This document shows, piece by piece, positions 49,377 to 57,756 of a stretch of 64,000 nucleotides of DNA. The DNA comes from Pseudonocardia petroleophila (GTDB lineage Bacteria > Actinomycetota > Actinomycetes > Mycobacteriales > Pseudonocardiaceae). A program made the position numbers and the translations under genes. The notes beneath the pieces were generated by a model, which saw only the letters and a program-made list of their open reading frames with translations, was not told the origin of the DNA and did no database searches. The stretch covers positions 5,835,501-5,899,500 of the forward strand of contig NZ_CP060131.1 in assembly GCF_014235185.1 (NCBI RefSeq), read 5' to 3'. Every line of letters starts with the position of its first letter. The first letter of the stretch is position 1.

Positions 49377-50210
49377 ATGCCGCACCGCTTCCGGACCATC
49401 ACCGCCCTGGCGCTCGCAGGGGTCGCCGTGACCGCCTGCTCCTCCCCTGGCGCCACTGCCCCGGCCGCGGACGGGCCGGTCTTCGAGCACGTGCACGGCG
49501 TCGGGACCGACCCGGCCGACGGGACCGTCTACGTCGCCTCGCACGACGGGCTGTTCCGCAGCGGTCCCGACGGGCTGGTCCCGGCCGGTGCGGCCGGTCG
49601 CGACCTGATGGGCTTCACCGTTGCCGGGCCCAGCCGGTTCCTCTCCAGTGGCCACCCCGCCCCGGACGACTCGCTGCCCGAACCAATCGGGCTCGCGGAG
49701 AGCACCGACGGCGGCGCGACCTGGACGCCGCTGTCGCTGACCGGTGAGGTCGACTTCCACGCCCTCGAGGTCGCCGGTGATTCCGTGTACGGCTACGACG
49801 CCACCAACGGTCTCCTGCGCGCCAGCACCGACGGCGGGCGGACCTGGGAGGACCGGGCCGCCGTCGAGGCGCTGGACATAGCGGTCGAAACCGGTACCGG
49901 TCAGCGGGTGCTGGCGACGGTGCAGGGCGGTACCGCGCTGAGCACCGACGGCGGACGCACCTTCGCACCGCCGACCGGACCGCAGCTCGCGTACGTGTCG
50001 TGGGCGCCCGACGGCACGGTGTACGGCCTCGACCTGGACAGCGCTGTACACACCAGTACCGACGCCGGCGCCACCTGGACCACCACGGGCACGGTCCCGG
50101 GCGGCCGACCCCAGGCCGTTACAGCTACTTCGGACGAACTGCTGGCTGCAACCGCCGGCGGCGTACACCGCTCCACCGACGACGGAGCCACCTTCACACC
50201 CGTCGTCTGA
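49377..50210 (+). CDS. Exported beta-propeller (BNR/sortilin-like) lipoprotein
   Basis: A 277-residue protein with a lipobox (AGVAVTACSSPG). The mature part starts EHVHGVGTDPADGTVYVASHDGLF and contains repeated Asp-box units (STDGGATW, STDGGRTW, STDGGRTF, STDAGATW, STDDGATF), each a blade of a beta propeller. It fits the F510_1955 type of exported propellers, which often begin with the HVHGV motif in metal loci. Substrate or metal binding is not known. It comes after the lnt-DUF3105 pair and is likely co-transcribed. Confidence 0.8.
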   Translation: MPHRFRTITALALAGVAVTACSSPGATAPAADGPVFEHVHGVGTDPADGTVYVASHDGLFRSGPDGLVPAGAAGRDLMGFTVAGPSRFLSSGHPAPDDSLPEPIGLAESTDGGATWTPLSLTGEVDFHALEVAGDSVYGYDATNGLLRASTDGGRTWEDRAAVEALDIAVETGTGQRVLATVQGGTALSTDGGRTFAPPTGPQLAYVSWAPDGTVYGLDLDSAVHTSTDAGATWTTTGTVPGGRPQAVTATSDELLAATAGGVHRSTDDGATFTPVV

Positions 50211-50250
50211 CGCTCCGACCCCGGCCACCCCGCTGGTGAACCAGCTTCTT

Positions 50251-50269
50251 CTACAACGCATAGTAGTAA
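50251..50269. promoter_or_regulatory. CTAC-N8-GTAG dyad upstream of tlpA copy 2
   Basis: CTAC (50251-50254), AACGCATA, GTAG (50263-50266), with the same CATAGTAGTA core as at 5308. It lies 24 bases before the tlpA start. Confidence 0.65.
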
Positions 50270-50289
50270 TGACCCCACTCGGAGGTGCC

Positions 50290-50934
50290 ATGCAGCCCGT
50301 CCCATTCCGTCGCCTGCGCGGCCGAGTCACGACTGCGCTGGTGGTGGCGTTGCTCGTGGCGATGAGCGGCTGCAGCTTCAGCCGGCCGGACGGCTCTGCA
50401 CCCAGCCAGGCCGCCGAGTTCACCTTCGTCGCCCCCGGGGGACAGACCCGCATCCTCTACGACCCGCCGGACTCCCGTGGAACGGTGAGTGGGCTGTCCG
50501 GGGAGAGCCTCCTCGAACCCGGTTCGACGATCGGCCTGGACGACTACCCGGGCCAGGTAGTCGTGCTCAACCTCTGGGGCGCCTGGTGCGGCCCCTGCCG
50601 CGAGGAGATGCCCGGGCTGCAGCAGATCCACGACCAGATGCAGCCACAGGGCGTCACCCTGCTCGGCATCGACGTGCGCGACAGCGCCGACGCCGCCCGC
50701 GACTTCATGGCCGACCGGGACATCACCTACCCCTCCATCTACGACAACCCCGGACGCTCGCTGCTGGCATTGAGCGGGTTCCCCCGCAGCACGGTGCCCT
50801 CGACGATCGTGCTCGACCGCCAGCACCGCGTCGCAGCCGTGTTCCTCACCGCGGTCCGGGTTTCCGAGCTGCTGCCCGTGGTGCAGCGCGTCGCCGCCGA
50901 GGAACCGGCACCGGCCGGCGGGGGCGGGACGTGA
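50290..50934 (+). CDS. TlpA/ResA-like thiol-disulfide lipoprotein, copy 2
   Basis: 214 residues, nearly identical to copy 1 over the thioredoxin domain. Lipobox LVAMSGCSFS, active site WCGPC (C100, C103), cis-proline STVPSTIVLD. ATG 50290 has GGAGGTG 5 bases before. It is coupled to ccdA (GTGA). Intact operon of tlpA, ccdA and a second anchored thioredoxin, in contrast to the frameshifted set at 5-7 kb. Confidence 0.88.
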   Translation: MQPVPFRRLRGRVTTALVVALLVAMSGCSFSRPDGSAPSQAAEFTFVAPGGQTRILYDPPDSRGTVSGLSGESLLEPGSTIGLDDYPGQVVVLNLWGAWCGPCREEMPGLQQIHDQMQPQGVTLLGIDVRDSADAARDFMADRDITYPSIYDNPGRSLLALSGFPRSTVPSTIVLDRQHRVAAVFLTAVRVSELLPVVQRVAAEEPAPAGGGGT

Positions 50935-51704
50935 ACGGGCTCACCGAGCTCGCGGTCTCCGGCCCGCTCCTGGTCGCCGTCGCGCTGGCCCTGGCCGCGG
51001 GGTCGATCTCCTTCGCCTCCCCCTGCTGCCTGCCGCTAGTGCCCGGTTACGTCGGCTATCTGGCCGGGCTGGTCGGTGACGAGGGCGTCTCCGGGGACGG
51101 GGTCGGGACCCGGACCGGCCGGTGGCGGGTCGCCGGGGCCGCACTGCTGTTCGTCGGCGGATTCACCGTCGTGTTCACCGCCGGAGTGCTGCTCGTGCTC
51201 GGACTCTCGGACTGGCTGGTCGGCAACGAGCTGCTGCTGCAACGGATCGGCGGGGTCGTCACGATCGCGATGGGCCTGGTGTTCCTCGGGTTCGTCCCGG
51301 CCCTGCAGCGCGACGTCCGGATCCACCACGTCCCGCGGGTCGGGCTGGCCGGCGCCCCGGTCCTCGGCGCGGTGTACGGGCTGGGCTGGACCCCATGCCT
51401 CGGCCCGACCCTGACCGGGGTGATCGCCCTGGCCACCGGCACCCAGGTCGGTCCGTCGACCGCCCGCGGGGTCGTGCTGGTGCTGGCGTACTGCGCCGGG
51501 TTGGGCGTGCCGTTCGTCCTCATCGCGTTGGGCACCGGCTGGGCCGCACGCACCGCCGGCTGGCTGCGCCGCCACATCCGGGGCGTGCAGATCGCCGGAG
51601 GGGTCATGCTCGTCCTGCTCGGCGCCCTGCTGGTGACCGGGGCGTGGGGCGAGTTCGTGGCGTGGATGCGCGGACCCATCGCCGGCTACACCCTCCCGTT
51701 GTGA
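50931..51704 (+). CDS. ccdA: CcdA-type thiol electron transporter, copy 2
   Basis: 257 residues, almost the same as copy 1: FASPCCLPLVPGYVG and WTPCLGPTLTG hold the redox cysteines. GTG start overlaps the tlpA stop, and its stop overlaps the GTG of the next gene. It supplies reducing equivalents to both flanking thioredoxins. Confidence 0.88.
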   Translation: MNGLTELAVSGPLLVAVALALAAGSISFASPCCLPLVPGYVGYLAGLVGDEGVSGDGVGTRTGRWRVAGAALLFVGGFTVVFTAGVLLVLGLSDWLVGNELLLQRIGGVVTIAMGLVFLGFVPALQRDVRIHHVPRVGLAGAPVLGAVYGLGWTPCLGPTLTGVIALATGTQVGPSTARGVVLVLAYCAGLGVPFVLIALGTGWAARTAGWLRRHIRGVQIAGGVMLVLLGALLVTGAWGEFVAWMRGPIAGYTLPL

Positions 51705-52360
51705 GCCGGACGGTGAGTTCGGAGCTGCGGTGGACGGTGCTGGTCGTCGTACTCACCGTCGCCGGGGTGGTCGCGTTGTGGCCGCGACCCGACGCCTACC
51801 CCGACACGTCGGCCGACCCGCGGCCGGTCACGGCCGAGCGGGTCGCGGAACGGCACGACGACGCCGCCCTCGGCCCGGCGCGGGCCGCAGCCGCGTTACC
51901 GCCTTGTCCCGACCCCTCGGGCGTGTCCGTCCCCCCGGGCGCATTGGCCGACGTCGTCGTGCCCTGCCTCGGCGAGATCGGTGCCGTACCACTAGGTGCC
52001 GTGCTCGCCGGGCGGCCGGTCCTGCTCAATCTGTGGGCGTCCTGGTGCGTGCCGTGCCGCGAGGAGATCCCCGTGCTCGACGCCTACGCCGCGCAGCCGG
52101 ACGCGATCGACGTGCTCGGCGTCGTCGTGCGCGACCGACCCGCCGACGCCCTGGCGATGGCCGACGAGCTCGACCCGGGCTATCCCTCGGTGCTCGATCC
52201 AGACAACGCCGTGCAGGCCGCCCTGGGCACGCCACCCGTCCTGCCGACCAACTGGGTGGTGCGCCCCGACGGCTCGGCGGTGCGGGTCACCGATCCGCTG
52301 GTGTTCCGCGACCCCGACCAGGTCGCCGCCGCGGTGGAGGCCGCCCTCGCCGGGCCGTAA
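51701..52360 (+). CDS. Membrane-anchored TlpA-like thioredoxin (intact copy)
   Basis: A 219-residue protein with an anchor helix (ELRWTVLVVVLTVAGVVALW), a short Cys-containing region (LPPCPDPSGVS, VVVPCLGEIG) and a thioredoxin domain with the WCVPC active site (NLWASWCVPCREEIPVLDAY) and VLPTNWVVRPDG. It differs from TlpA copies by lacking a lipobox. GTG 51701 gives an overlap with the ccdA stop; a GTG at 51713 is an alternative. The counterpart at 6757 is broken by one inserted C. Confidence 0.85.
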   Translation: MSRTVSSELRWTVLVVVLTVAGVVALWPRPDAYPDTSADPRPVTAERVAERHDDAALGPARAAAALPPCPDPSGVSVPPGALADVVVPCLGEIGAVPLGAVLAGRPVLLNLWASWCVPCREEIPVLDAYAAQPDAIDVLGVVVRDRPADALAMADELDPGYPSVLDPDNAVQAALGTPPVLPTNWVVRPDGSAVRVTDPLVFRDPDQVAAAVEAALAGP

Positions 52361-52372
52361 CCCAGTTCGGGC

Positions 52373-52825
52373 TCAGCGCACCTGCACCTCGTCGCCGACC
52401 TGCAGCGTGTCGAAGAACGGCGGGGCGTCGGCGGCCGGAAGGCGGATGCACCCGGCCGAGGGATGGTCGATGGGTCCCTCGTGGAAGGCGATCCCGCCGG
52501 GCGCGAAGAAGACCGAGTACGGCATGGGCGTGCCGAACTCGCCGCTGACGTGGTCGATGTGCTTCCACTCCACCCCGAAGGTGCCGGTCGGGGTCTCCCG
52601 GCCCGGCCCCCCCGAGCTAATCGGCACCGGACCGCGCACCACCCGACCGCCGGTGAGCAGCCACGCCTGCTGCCGTCCGAGGTCGACGCAGGCCTCGGCC
52701 GTTGCCGTGCACGGCGTTCCCGGCACCACGGCTGCACCGGTCTCGTCGGCCGCTCCGACGGCGGTGAACGTCGCCAGACTGATCGCGGTCAACGCGATCG
52801 CCGCGTAGGTCGAGTAGTGCCTCAT
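52373..52825 (-). CDS. Exported L,D-transpeptidase (YkuD), copy 2
   Basis: A 150-residue protein: signal helix (IALTAISLATFTAVGAA), the CTATAEACVDL pair of cysteines as in copy 1, and a YkuD domain ending HEGPIDHPSAGCIRL with the catalytic Cys. It makes 3-3 peptidoglycan cross-links or anchors protein. It is convergent with the thioredoxin gene and divergent from small membrane family member 3 across the dyad at 52857. Confidence 0.86.
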   Translation of the reverse strand: MRHYSTYAAIALTAISLATFTAVGAADETGAAVVPGTPCTATAEACVDLGRQQAWLLTGGRVVRGPVPISSGGPGRETPTGTFGVEWKHIDHVSGEFGTPMPYSVFFAPGGIAFHEGPIDHPSAGCIRLPAADAPPFFDTLQVGDEVQVR

Positions 52826-52856
52826 CACGTCCTGCTTCCTTCGACGACACTGCGTA

Positions 52857-52878
52857 CAACTGCCCAAGTACGTAGTTG
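52857..52878. promoter_or_regulatory. Degenerate dyad between L,D-transpeptidase 2 and membrane protein 3
   Basis: CAACT (52857-52861) and AGTTG (52874-52878) are outer arms. Inside, CTGC-N8-GTAG (52860-52875) differs from the island dyad by one base. It lies between two divergent genes. Confidence 0.45.
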
Positions 52879-52934
52879 GTGACGGGGCCGGGTACCGTCG
52901 GGAACGTCCGGCTGTGCGAGAGGAGTCCCGGCGC

Positions 52935-53465
52935 GTGCGACCAGCGTGGTGCGATCCGGCTGCAGCCGCCGGCGCGGCCGCGATCGCCGGCGCGGTCGCG
53001 GTCGGAGCCGACATCGCCGCCGGCGGTACGGCGACACACACCGTGGCACTGGGCCTGCTCGCGCTGATGCTCGGCGCGCTGCGGCTGCGCACGGCCGGAC
53101 GTGCGCGTGCCGCGAACGCGGCGGCGACCGCCGCCCTACTGAGCCAGCCCGTGCTGCACGCCATGACGACGTTCGTGCCGCCCGGCTCGGCTGCCGCGGA
53201 CGCCCCGCACACACTGTTGGAGACGCCGGTGACCCTGGGGCAGCTGCTCCTGGCCGCCGTGGTCGTCATGTCGGTGGCGAGCGTCGAGCCGCTGCTCCAC
53301 CGCTGTCTGCGGTGGCGGCCACGGACTGTCCTCAGGTCCTTCTCGCGACGGTCGGTCGACGTCACCCTTCCCGCGCCACCGGAACTCACCTGCCGTCACA
53401 GACAGCGCGCCTCCGGGCAGCAATTTCGGCTCCGGGCACCGCCCGTCCCGCCCGTCACGACCTGA
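52935..53465 (+). CDS. Small polytopic membrane protein with SQPxLH motif (family member 3)
   Basis: About 176 residues from a GTG 9 bases after AGGAG. Helices AAGAAAIAGAVAVGADIAA, HTVALGLLALMLGALRLR, a third holding LLSQPVLHAMTTFVPPG, and VTLGQLLLAAVVVMSVASVE. The tail is basic. The SQPVLHA motif and helix order match members 1 and 2, but the PHAQxxHG stretch and the RYRP/RGPP tail are weak or lost. A further upstream GTG (52914) is possible. Confidence 0.6.
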   Translation: MRPAWCDPAAAAGAAAIAGAVAVGADIAAGGTATHTVALGLLALMLGALRLRTAGRARAANAAATAALLSQPVLHAMTTFVPPGSAAADAPHTLLETPVTLGQLLLAAVVVMSVASVEPLLHRCLRWRPRTVLRSFSRRSVDVTLPAPPELTCRHRQRASGQQFRLRAPPVPPVTT

Positions 53466-53497
53466 ACGCGCTCCACCTCCGGGGCGCGCACCGCCCC

Positions 53498-54271
53498 GTG
53501 ATCCGTGTGGAGTCCGCTGTGCCCAGCACCTTGCCCGTCCCCGCGCCCCGTTCCGTGCCGGTACCCCAACCCCGCTCCCTACCTCGTGGCGCCCGATCAT
53601 CGGCGGCAGCACCCTGCCCGTCCGCGGTCACCGTCCGGCGGGCGACGTCCGGCGACGTCCGCGCCATGGCCCGGCTACACGTCGACCAGCTACCAGTCGG
53701 GCTCTTCCCCTCGCTCGGAGCCTGTTTCGTAGCCCGGTGGCATCAGGCCCACATCGACAGCGAGCACGGCGTCGCCCTCATCTGCCACGAACCGACAGAC
53801 GACGGGGTACAGGTCGCAGGGTTCCTCGTGGGGGCGGTCGACCGGGGGGCGTTCCGGGTCGAGCTGCTCACGCGGCACCGGCGCGCCCTGCTGATGTTCG
53901 GCGCCGGCGCTCTGCTCGTCCGGCCGCGTGTACTGGCACGGTTCCTGCGTACCCGTTCGACCGCCTACCTGCGACGGCTCCGCCGCCCGCGTATCGCCGG
54001 CGCCACACCCGGTACCGCGGTCGCCGACCTCACCGCGATCGCGGTCGCCCCGCGACTGCACCGCGGAGGCGCCGGGCGGGCCCTGACCGCGGAGTTCCTG
54101 CGGATCTGCGCCGCCGGCGGCGCGACCCACGTCGAGGTCGTGGCCGACGGCGCCGCGAGCGGCTTCTACGAGCGGACCGGATGGCGGTGCGGCCGGACAG
54201 CCACCGCCCGCGACGGTCGCTCCCTGCGCTGGTTCTCGGTGGACCTCCGCGACGGGGGCCGGGACCGGTGA
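53498..54271 (+). CDS. GNAT-family acetyltransferase
   Basis: About 257 residues. After a Pro/Arg-rich start of doubtful coding status, the GNAT fold begins VTVRRATSGDVRAMARLHVDQLP. The acetyl-CoA site is in LTAIAVAPRLHRGGAGRALTAEFL (R/Q-x-x-G-x-G/A), and the C-terminus has ASGFYERTGW. It acetylates an amine on an unknown small molecule or protein. Several GTG starts are possible (53498, 53507, 53519). Its stop overlaps the start of the secreted M15-like gene (GTGA), so it may act on the wall or on sugar-nucleotide substrates. Confidence 0.75.
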   Translation: MIRVESAVPSTLPVPAPRSVPVPQPRSLPRGARSSAAAPCPSAVTVRRATSGDVRAMARLHVDQLPVGLFPSLGACFVARWHQAHIDSEHGVALICHEPTDDGVQVAGFLVGAVDRGAFRVELLTRHRRALLMFGAGALLVRPRVLARFLRTRSTAYLRRLRRPRIAGATPGTAVADLTAIAVAPRLHRGGAGRALTAEFLRICAAGGATHVEVVADGAASGFYERTGWRCGRTATARDGRSLRWFSVDLRDGGRDR

Positions 54272-55284
54272 CCCGCCGGATCGGCGTCGTCGCGGTCGGG
54301 ATCCTGCTCGCCGCAGCCGCGGTGCTCGGTGGCGTCGTCATCGCCGACGCATCCGGGGCCGACGGTCCGCCCCGGACGAGCACCCCACCCGCACCGCAGC
54401 CCACCCCCGCCGAAGTGCCCGCCCCTCTACCGGCTGACCCGGACGCCTTCGATGCGGCCCCGTTCGACGTCACCCCAGAGATCAAGGTGACCGCGGTCCG
54501 CTTCGTGCAGTCCGTCGGGACGTGGTCGCCGTCGTCCCCCGCGGCTGCGTCGGAGCGGCTGGCCGCCGCCGGCTACCCGGCGGACCTCGTCGTCGTCGCC
54601 GGACCGCTGCTCGACGAGAGCGCGTCGTCCGCGACCACGCAGGTCGTCTACCCGCAGTACGGGGGGCTGACCGACGCGACGGCGAGCGTCATGGTGCTCG
54701 CCCGGCAGGAACTGCGGGACAGCACCGGCGCCCGTGAGCGCGAGGTCCTGCTCGACGTGCGACTCGCCCGGCAGGCGGACGGCGCCTGGGAGGTCACCTC
54801 GCGGATCGAACCGGCGCGTCCCGCCTACGCCGAGGCCCGACCGGGCTGCCCGACCGAGCGCGGCGGGCAGGTGCTCGAGGCCCCGGGGATCGAGCTGCCC
54901 GGGCCGGCGCGCGACGACATCGTCGAACGCCGCGCCGGGGACCCGATCCTCTCGGTGCTCGCCACGCTGGCGCAGACCTGGGACCTGGACGTGCAGGTAC
55001 TCGTCAGCGGCCACCCCGGCACCGTCTTCCCGACCACCCGCATCTCGAACCACACCGTCGGCCGAGCCGTCGATGTGCGCGCGATCGACGGGAGACTGGT
55101 CGCAGCGATCCCCCGGGACGACCCGGCGCTGACCGCGTTCATGGCGGCGGCCGGGGCGGCGGGTGCGACCGAGGTCGGCGGACCCGTCCTCCCCGCCGGG
55201 ACCGGGTTCTTCACCGACGCGGTCCATCAGGACCACATCCACGTCGGCATCACGCCCACGAAGCCGCCGGCGTCGGGCTCCTGA
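54268..55284 (+). CDS. Exported protein with M15-type peptidase domain
   Basis: A 338-residue protein with a signal/anchor (IGVVAVGILLAAAAVLGGVVIA), a Pro-rich linker, a middle domain of unknown type (about 60-200) and a C-terminal domain with SGHPGTVFPTTRISNHTVGRAVDVRAID and VHQDHIHVG. The HxxGRAxD and HxH residues are the zinc ligands of the M15 D-Ala-D-Ala peptidase fold. Likely a wall peptidase. GTG 54268 overlaps the GNAT stop. It is convergent with the next gene, with 9 bases between. Confidence 0.75.
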   Translation: MTRRIGVVAVGILLAAAAVLGGVVIADASGADGPPRTSTPPAPQPTPAEVPAPLPADPDAFDAAPFDVTPEIKVTAVRFVQSVGTWSPSSPAAASERLAAAGYPADLVVVAGPLLDESASSATTQVVYPQYGGLTDATASVMVLARQELRDSTGAREREVLLDVRLARQADGAWEVTSRIEPARPAYAEARPGCPTERGGQVLEAPGIELPGPARDDIVERRAGDPILSVLATLAQTWDLDVQVLVSGHPGTVFPTTRISNHTVGRAVDVRAIDGRLVAAIPRDDPALTAFMAAAGAAGATEVGGPVLPAGTGFFTDAVHQDHIHVGITPTKPPASGS

Positions 55285-55293
55285 AGGAGCCGC

Positions 55294-56559
55294 TCAGCAT
55301 CGGACCGACGCCAGCGAACCCCCCGGCGAGGCGTTGAAGGACATGTGAACGTGCTCCATGTGGTTCTCGACGGGGGACCCGCGGTCCTTCATCATCTGCC
55401 AGCCGGAGCCGGAGTTGATGCGCTGGCGGAAGATGACGTACTTGACGGCGAGCGGGCCGCGGTTGCGCAACGCGCACTCGGCCAGCGCATCGCCCGTCTC
55501 CTGGTCGACGAAGAAGTCCAGCGCCAGGCCGAGCGGGTGGTCCGACACCCGGCCCCGCGGCCCGACCCCGCCGACCGACTCGATGCCGAAGCGGCAGCGC
55601 AACAGCTGCCCCGCGTCGGACACCCACCGCTTCACCGGCCCCCACCGGGGCACGCCCGTCCGGCAGCCGTACTCCGGACCCAGTGCGGCGGCCGGGCCGG
55701 TCGAGCTGCCGGCATCGGTGTCGGTCGAGACCGCAGCCCGTTCGGCCCGGCGTCGCTCGTCCTCCGCGGCCTGCGCGGCCCGCTGCTGGTAGGACTGATA
55801 GGCGCCGCGCTGCTCGCGGAGCCGCTGGTCCGTCGCGGTGAAGGACGCCAGTTGGGCCTCGACCCCCGCACGTAGCGCGTCGAGCCGTTCGAGTTGGGCC
55901 TGCTGGTCGGCGACGGCGGCGCTGGCGTCCTGGACCGCCGCGTCGGCGACGACGCGGGCCTGCTCGGCAGCTGCGCTCGCCTCCTCTGATTCATCGACGG
56001 CCGCCCGGGCGAGGGACCCGGCGTTGACCTGGTCGATGTGGGCGCGCTGCACCGCGTCGATGGTCCGGGCCAGTTCCCGCCCGATGAGGTTGCCGAACTC
56101 CGCTCGGGCGATCAGGTCCTCCGGTGTCTGCGCGCCGGTCAGCAGCCCGAGCGGGCCGAGATCGAGTGTCTGCTGGTAGGTGGCGGCCGCTGCCAGGTCG
56201 AGCCGTTGCCGGGCCTGATCCACCACACCGCGGGCGGCGGTGGTGGCGACCTCGGCGTCGGCGGCGCGGTCCGCCGCGGCGGCGGCCGCCTCCTCGGCGG
56301 CCTGCAGCACCGTCAGCCGCTCGAACGCCGCCTCACGGCGGCCCTGCAGGACGTCCCGCGCCTCAGCGGCCTGCCCGTCGAGCTCAGCGGCTACGCCCGA
56401 CAGCCGGCCCAGCTCAGCGGCCCGCTCGACGACAGCGGAACGGCTTGCGTCGAGGGCATCGTCCGAGGGATTGGGCGGCGGCGCGGGTTGCGCCGCCGCC
56501 ACGGACGCACCAAGCAGCAGGCCGACGACGGTGGACAGCACGACCGGGATCGTTCGCAT
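55294..56559 (-). CDS. Secreted coiled-coil protein with M15/ARB_07466-like domain
   Basis: A 421-residue protein with a signal peptide (VVLSTVVGLLLGASVAAAQP), a long Ala/Glu/Arg coiled coil (about 35-290, as in wall hydrolases of the RipA/NlpC group) and a C-terminal domain with SDHPLGLALDFFVD, VKYVIFRQRIN and NHMEHVHMSFN, closely like the domain in the protein at 11713. The coiled coil probably regulates or localises the wall activity. ATG 56559 follows GAGGTGG. Upstream on the same strand is the M23 gene. Confidence 0.78.
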   Translation of the reverse strand: MRTIPVVLSTVVGLLLGASVAAAQPAPPPNPSDDALDASRSAVVERAAELGRLSGVAAELDGQAAEARDVLQGRREAAFERLTVLQAAEEAAAAAADRAADAEVATTAARGVVDQARQRLDLAAAATYQQTLDLGPLGLLTGAQTPEDLIARAEFGNLIGRELARTIDAVQRAHIDQVNAGSLARAAVDESEEASAAAEQARVVADAAVQDASAAVADQQAQLERLDALRAGVEAQLASFTATDQRLREQRGAYQSYQQRAAQAAEDERRRAERAAVSTDTDAGSSTGPAAALGPEYGCRTGVPRWGPVKRWVSDAGQLLRCRFGIESVGGVGPRGRVSDHPLGLALDFFVDQETGDALAECALRNRGPLAVKYVIFRQRINSGSGWQMMKDRGSPVENHMEHVHMSFNASPGGSLASVRC

Positions 56560-56651
56560 TTCCACCTCGTGCCGGTGTCCGGATCATGCTGGTAGCGCGG
56601 CCCCGGGCCGGGCCGCCGCGCCGCAGAACGTGTAGTGACCGCGGAGGCCTC

Positions 56652-57536
56652 TCATGTCACGGCGATGTTCCGCTCGTCCAACCACGGGGTCGGGTTGACG
56701 TTGCCGCCACCCGGGGCGATCACCTCGAAGTGCAGGTGGGGCCCGGTGGAACGGCCCCGGTTGCCGACCTCGGCGATCACGTCCCCTGCGGACACCCGCT
56801 GCCCGACCTGCACCAGCGTGCGGTCGATGTGGCCGTAGAGGGTGACGGTGCCGTCGTCGTGCCGCACACGCACCCACAGGCCGAAGCCGCTCGCGGGGCC
56901 GGAGTCGACCACGACACCGTCCAGGGGAACGCGGATGGGACTGCCGACGGGCGCGGCGATGTCGAGGCCCTTGTGCTGGGCATCCCAGCGCGGGCCGTAC
57001 CCGGAGGTGATCCGTCCCGTCATCATCTGTACCCCACCGCCGCTGAGGAGGCCGGTGACCGTCGAGACGCTGCGCCGGGCCTGTTCCGCGGCCTCCTCCG
57101 CGGCCCGGGCCTCCTCGGCCGCCCGGGCCGTCTCCACCCGGCGCGCCTCCTCGTCCGCCACCCGTTCGAGCTCCACCGCCTTGATCAAACCCGCGGCGTC
57201 GGCGACCGGAGGCTCGAGCGGCGCAGGAAACGCGACCGGCACCACCACCGCGTTCGATGTCGGTGGAACGCTCAGGGTCGCCGCACCGAGCCGGAACACG
57301 TCGGGGTCGTCGATTGCCGGCGACGCCGCGAGCGCCGTCTCGCCGGCGAGCGCAAGCAGGCCACCGGCGACGGTGGCCGCGATGACGCGACCGGGAACCG
57401 ACGGATTCCTGTACTCGATCGGTACGGAGGAGGCGCCGACGAGCCGGGGTCCGGGGTGAGCCGGCTGCCACAAGGGGGCCGGTCGGACCTGCGCGGTCTG
57501 CGTGCGGCGGCCACGGGGGGAGCGATGCCGCGCCAC
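56652..57536 (-). CDS. M23 (LytM-type) peptidoglycan peptidase, copy 2
   Basis: A 294-residue protein starting VARHRSP, with one membrane segment (VIAATVAGGLLALAGETALA), an Ala/Glu coil (about 110-145) and an M23 domain with HKGLDIAAPVGSP (HxxxD) and TGPHLHFEVIAPG (HxH). GTG 57536 follows AAAGGA. Its promoter region contains the CTAC-N11-GTAG element at 57611, shared with the divergent blaI copy 2. Paralogue at 10632. Confidence 0.86.
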   Translation of the reverse strand: MARHRSPRGRRTQTAQVRPAPLWQPAHPGPRLVGASSVPIEYRNPSVPGRVIAATVAGGLLALAGETALAASPAIDDPDVFRLGAATLSVPPTSNAVVVPVAFPAPLEPPVADAAGLIKAVELERVADEEARRVETARAAEEARAAEEAAEQARRSVSTVTGLLSGGGVQMMTGRITSGYGPRWDAQHKGLDIAAPVGSPIRVPLDGVVVDSGPASGFGLWVRVRHDDGTVTLYGHIDRTLVQVGQRVSAGDVIAEVGNRGRSTGPHLHFEVIAPGGGNVNPTPWLDERNIAVT

Positions 57537-57610
57537 GAGATTCCTTTCGTGATCTGGTCGGCACTCGACACCACAGCGGGGGAGCGGACGCGTCGAGACC
57601 GGATCGTCAT

Positions 57611-57629
57611 CTACTGGATGAGACAGTAG
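57611..57629. promoter_or_regulatory. CTAC-N11-GTAG dyad between M23 copy 2 and blaI copy 2
   Basis: CTACT (57611-57615) and AGTAG (57625-57629) are inverted repeats around 9 bases. The arms match the island dyad but the spacing is 11 instead of 8 between CTAC and GTAG, like the elements at 59155 and 62587. Confidence 0.5.
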
Positions 57630-57756
57630 CGAGAACGTCCGCTCCGCAGCCCGATCGCTGCACGAGGGAGCCGACCGGCGCCCGCCACGCGCCGAACGGC
57701 GACCCGCAGGAGATCAGCCGCGGCAGCTACGCTGAGCGGACCGGGAGGGGGTCGTG

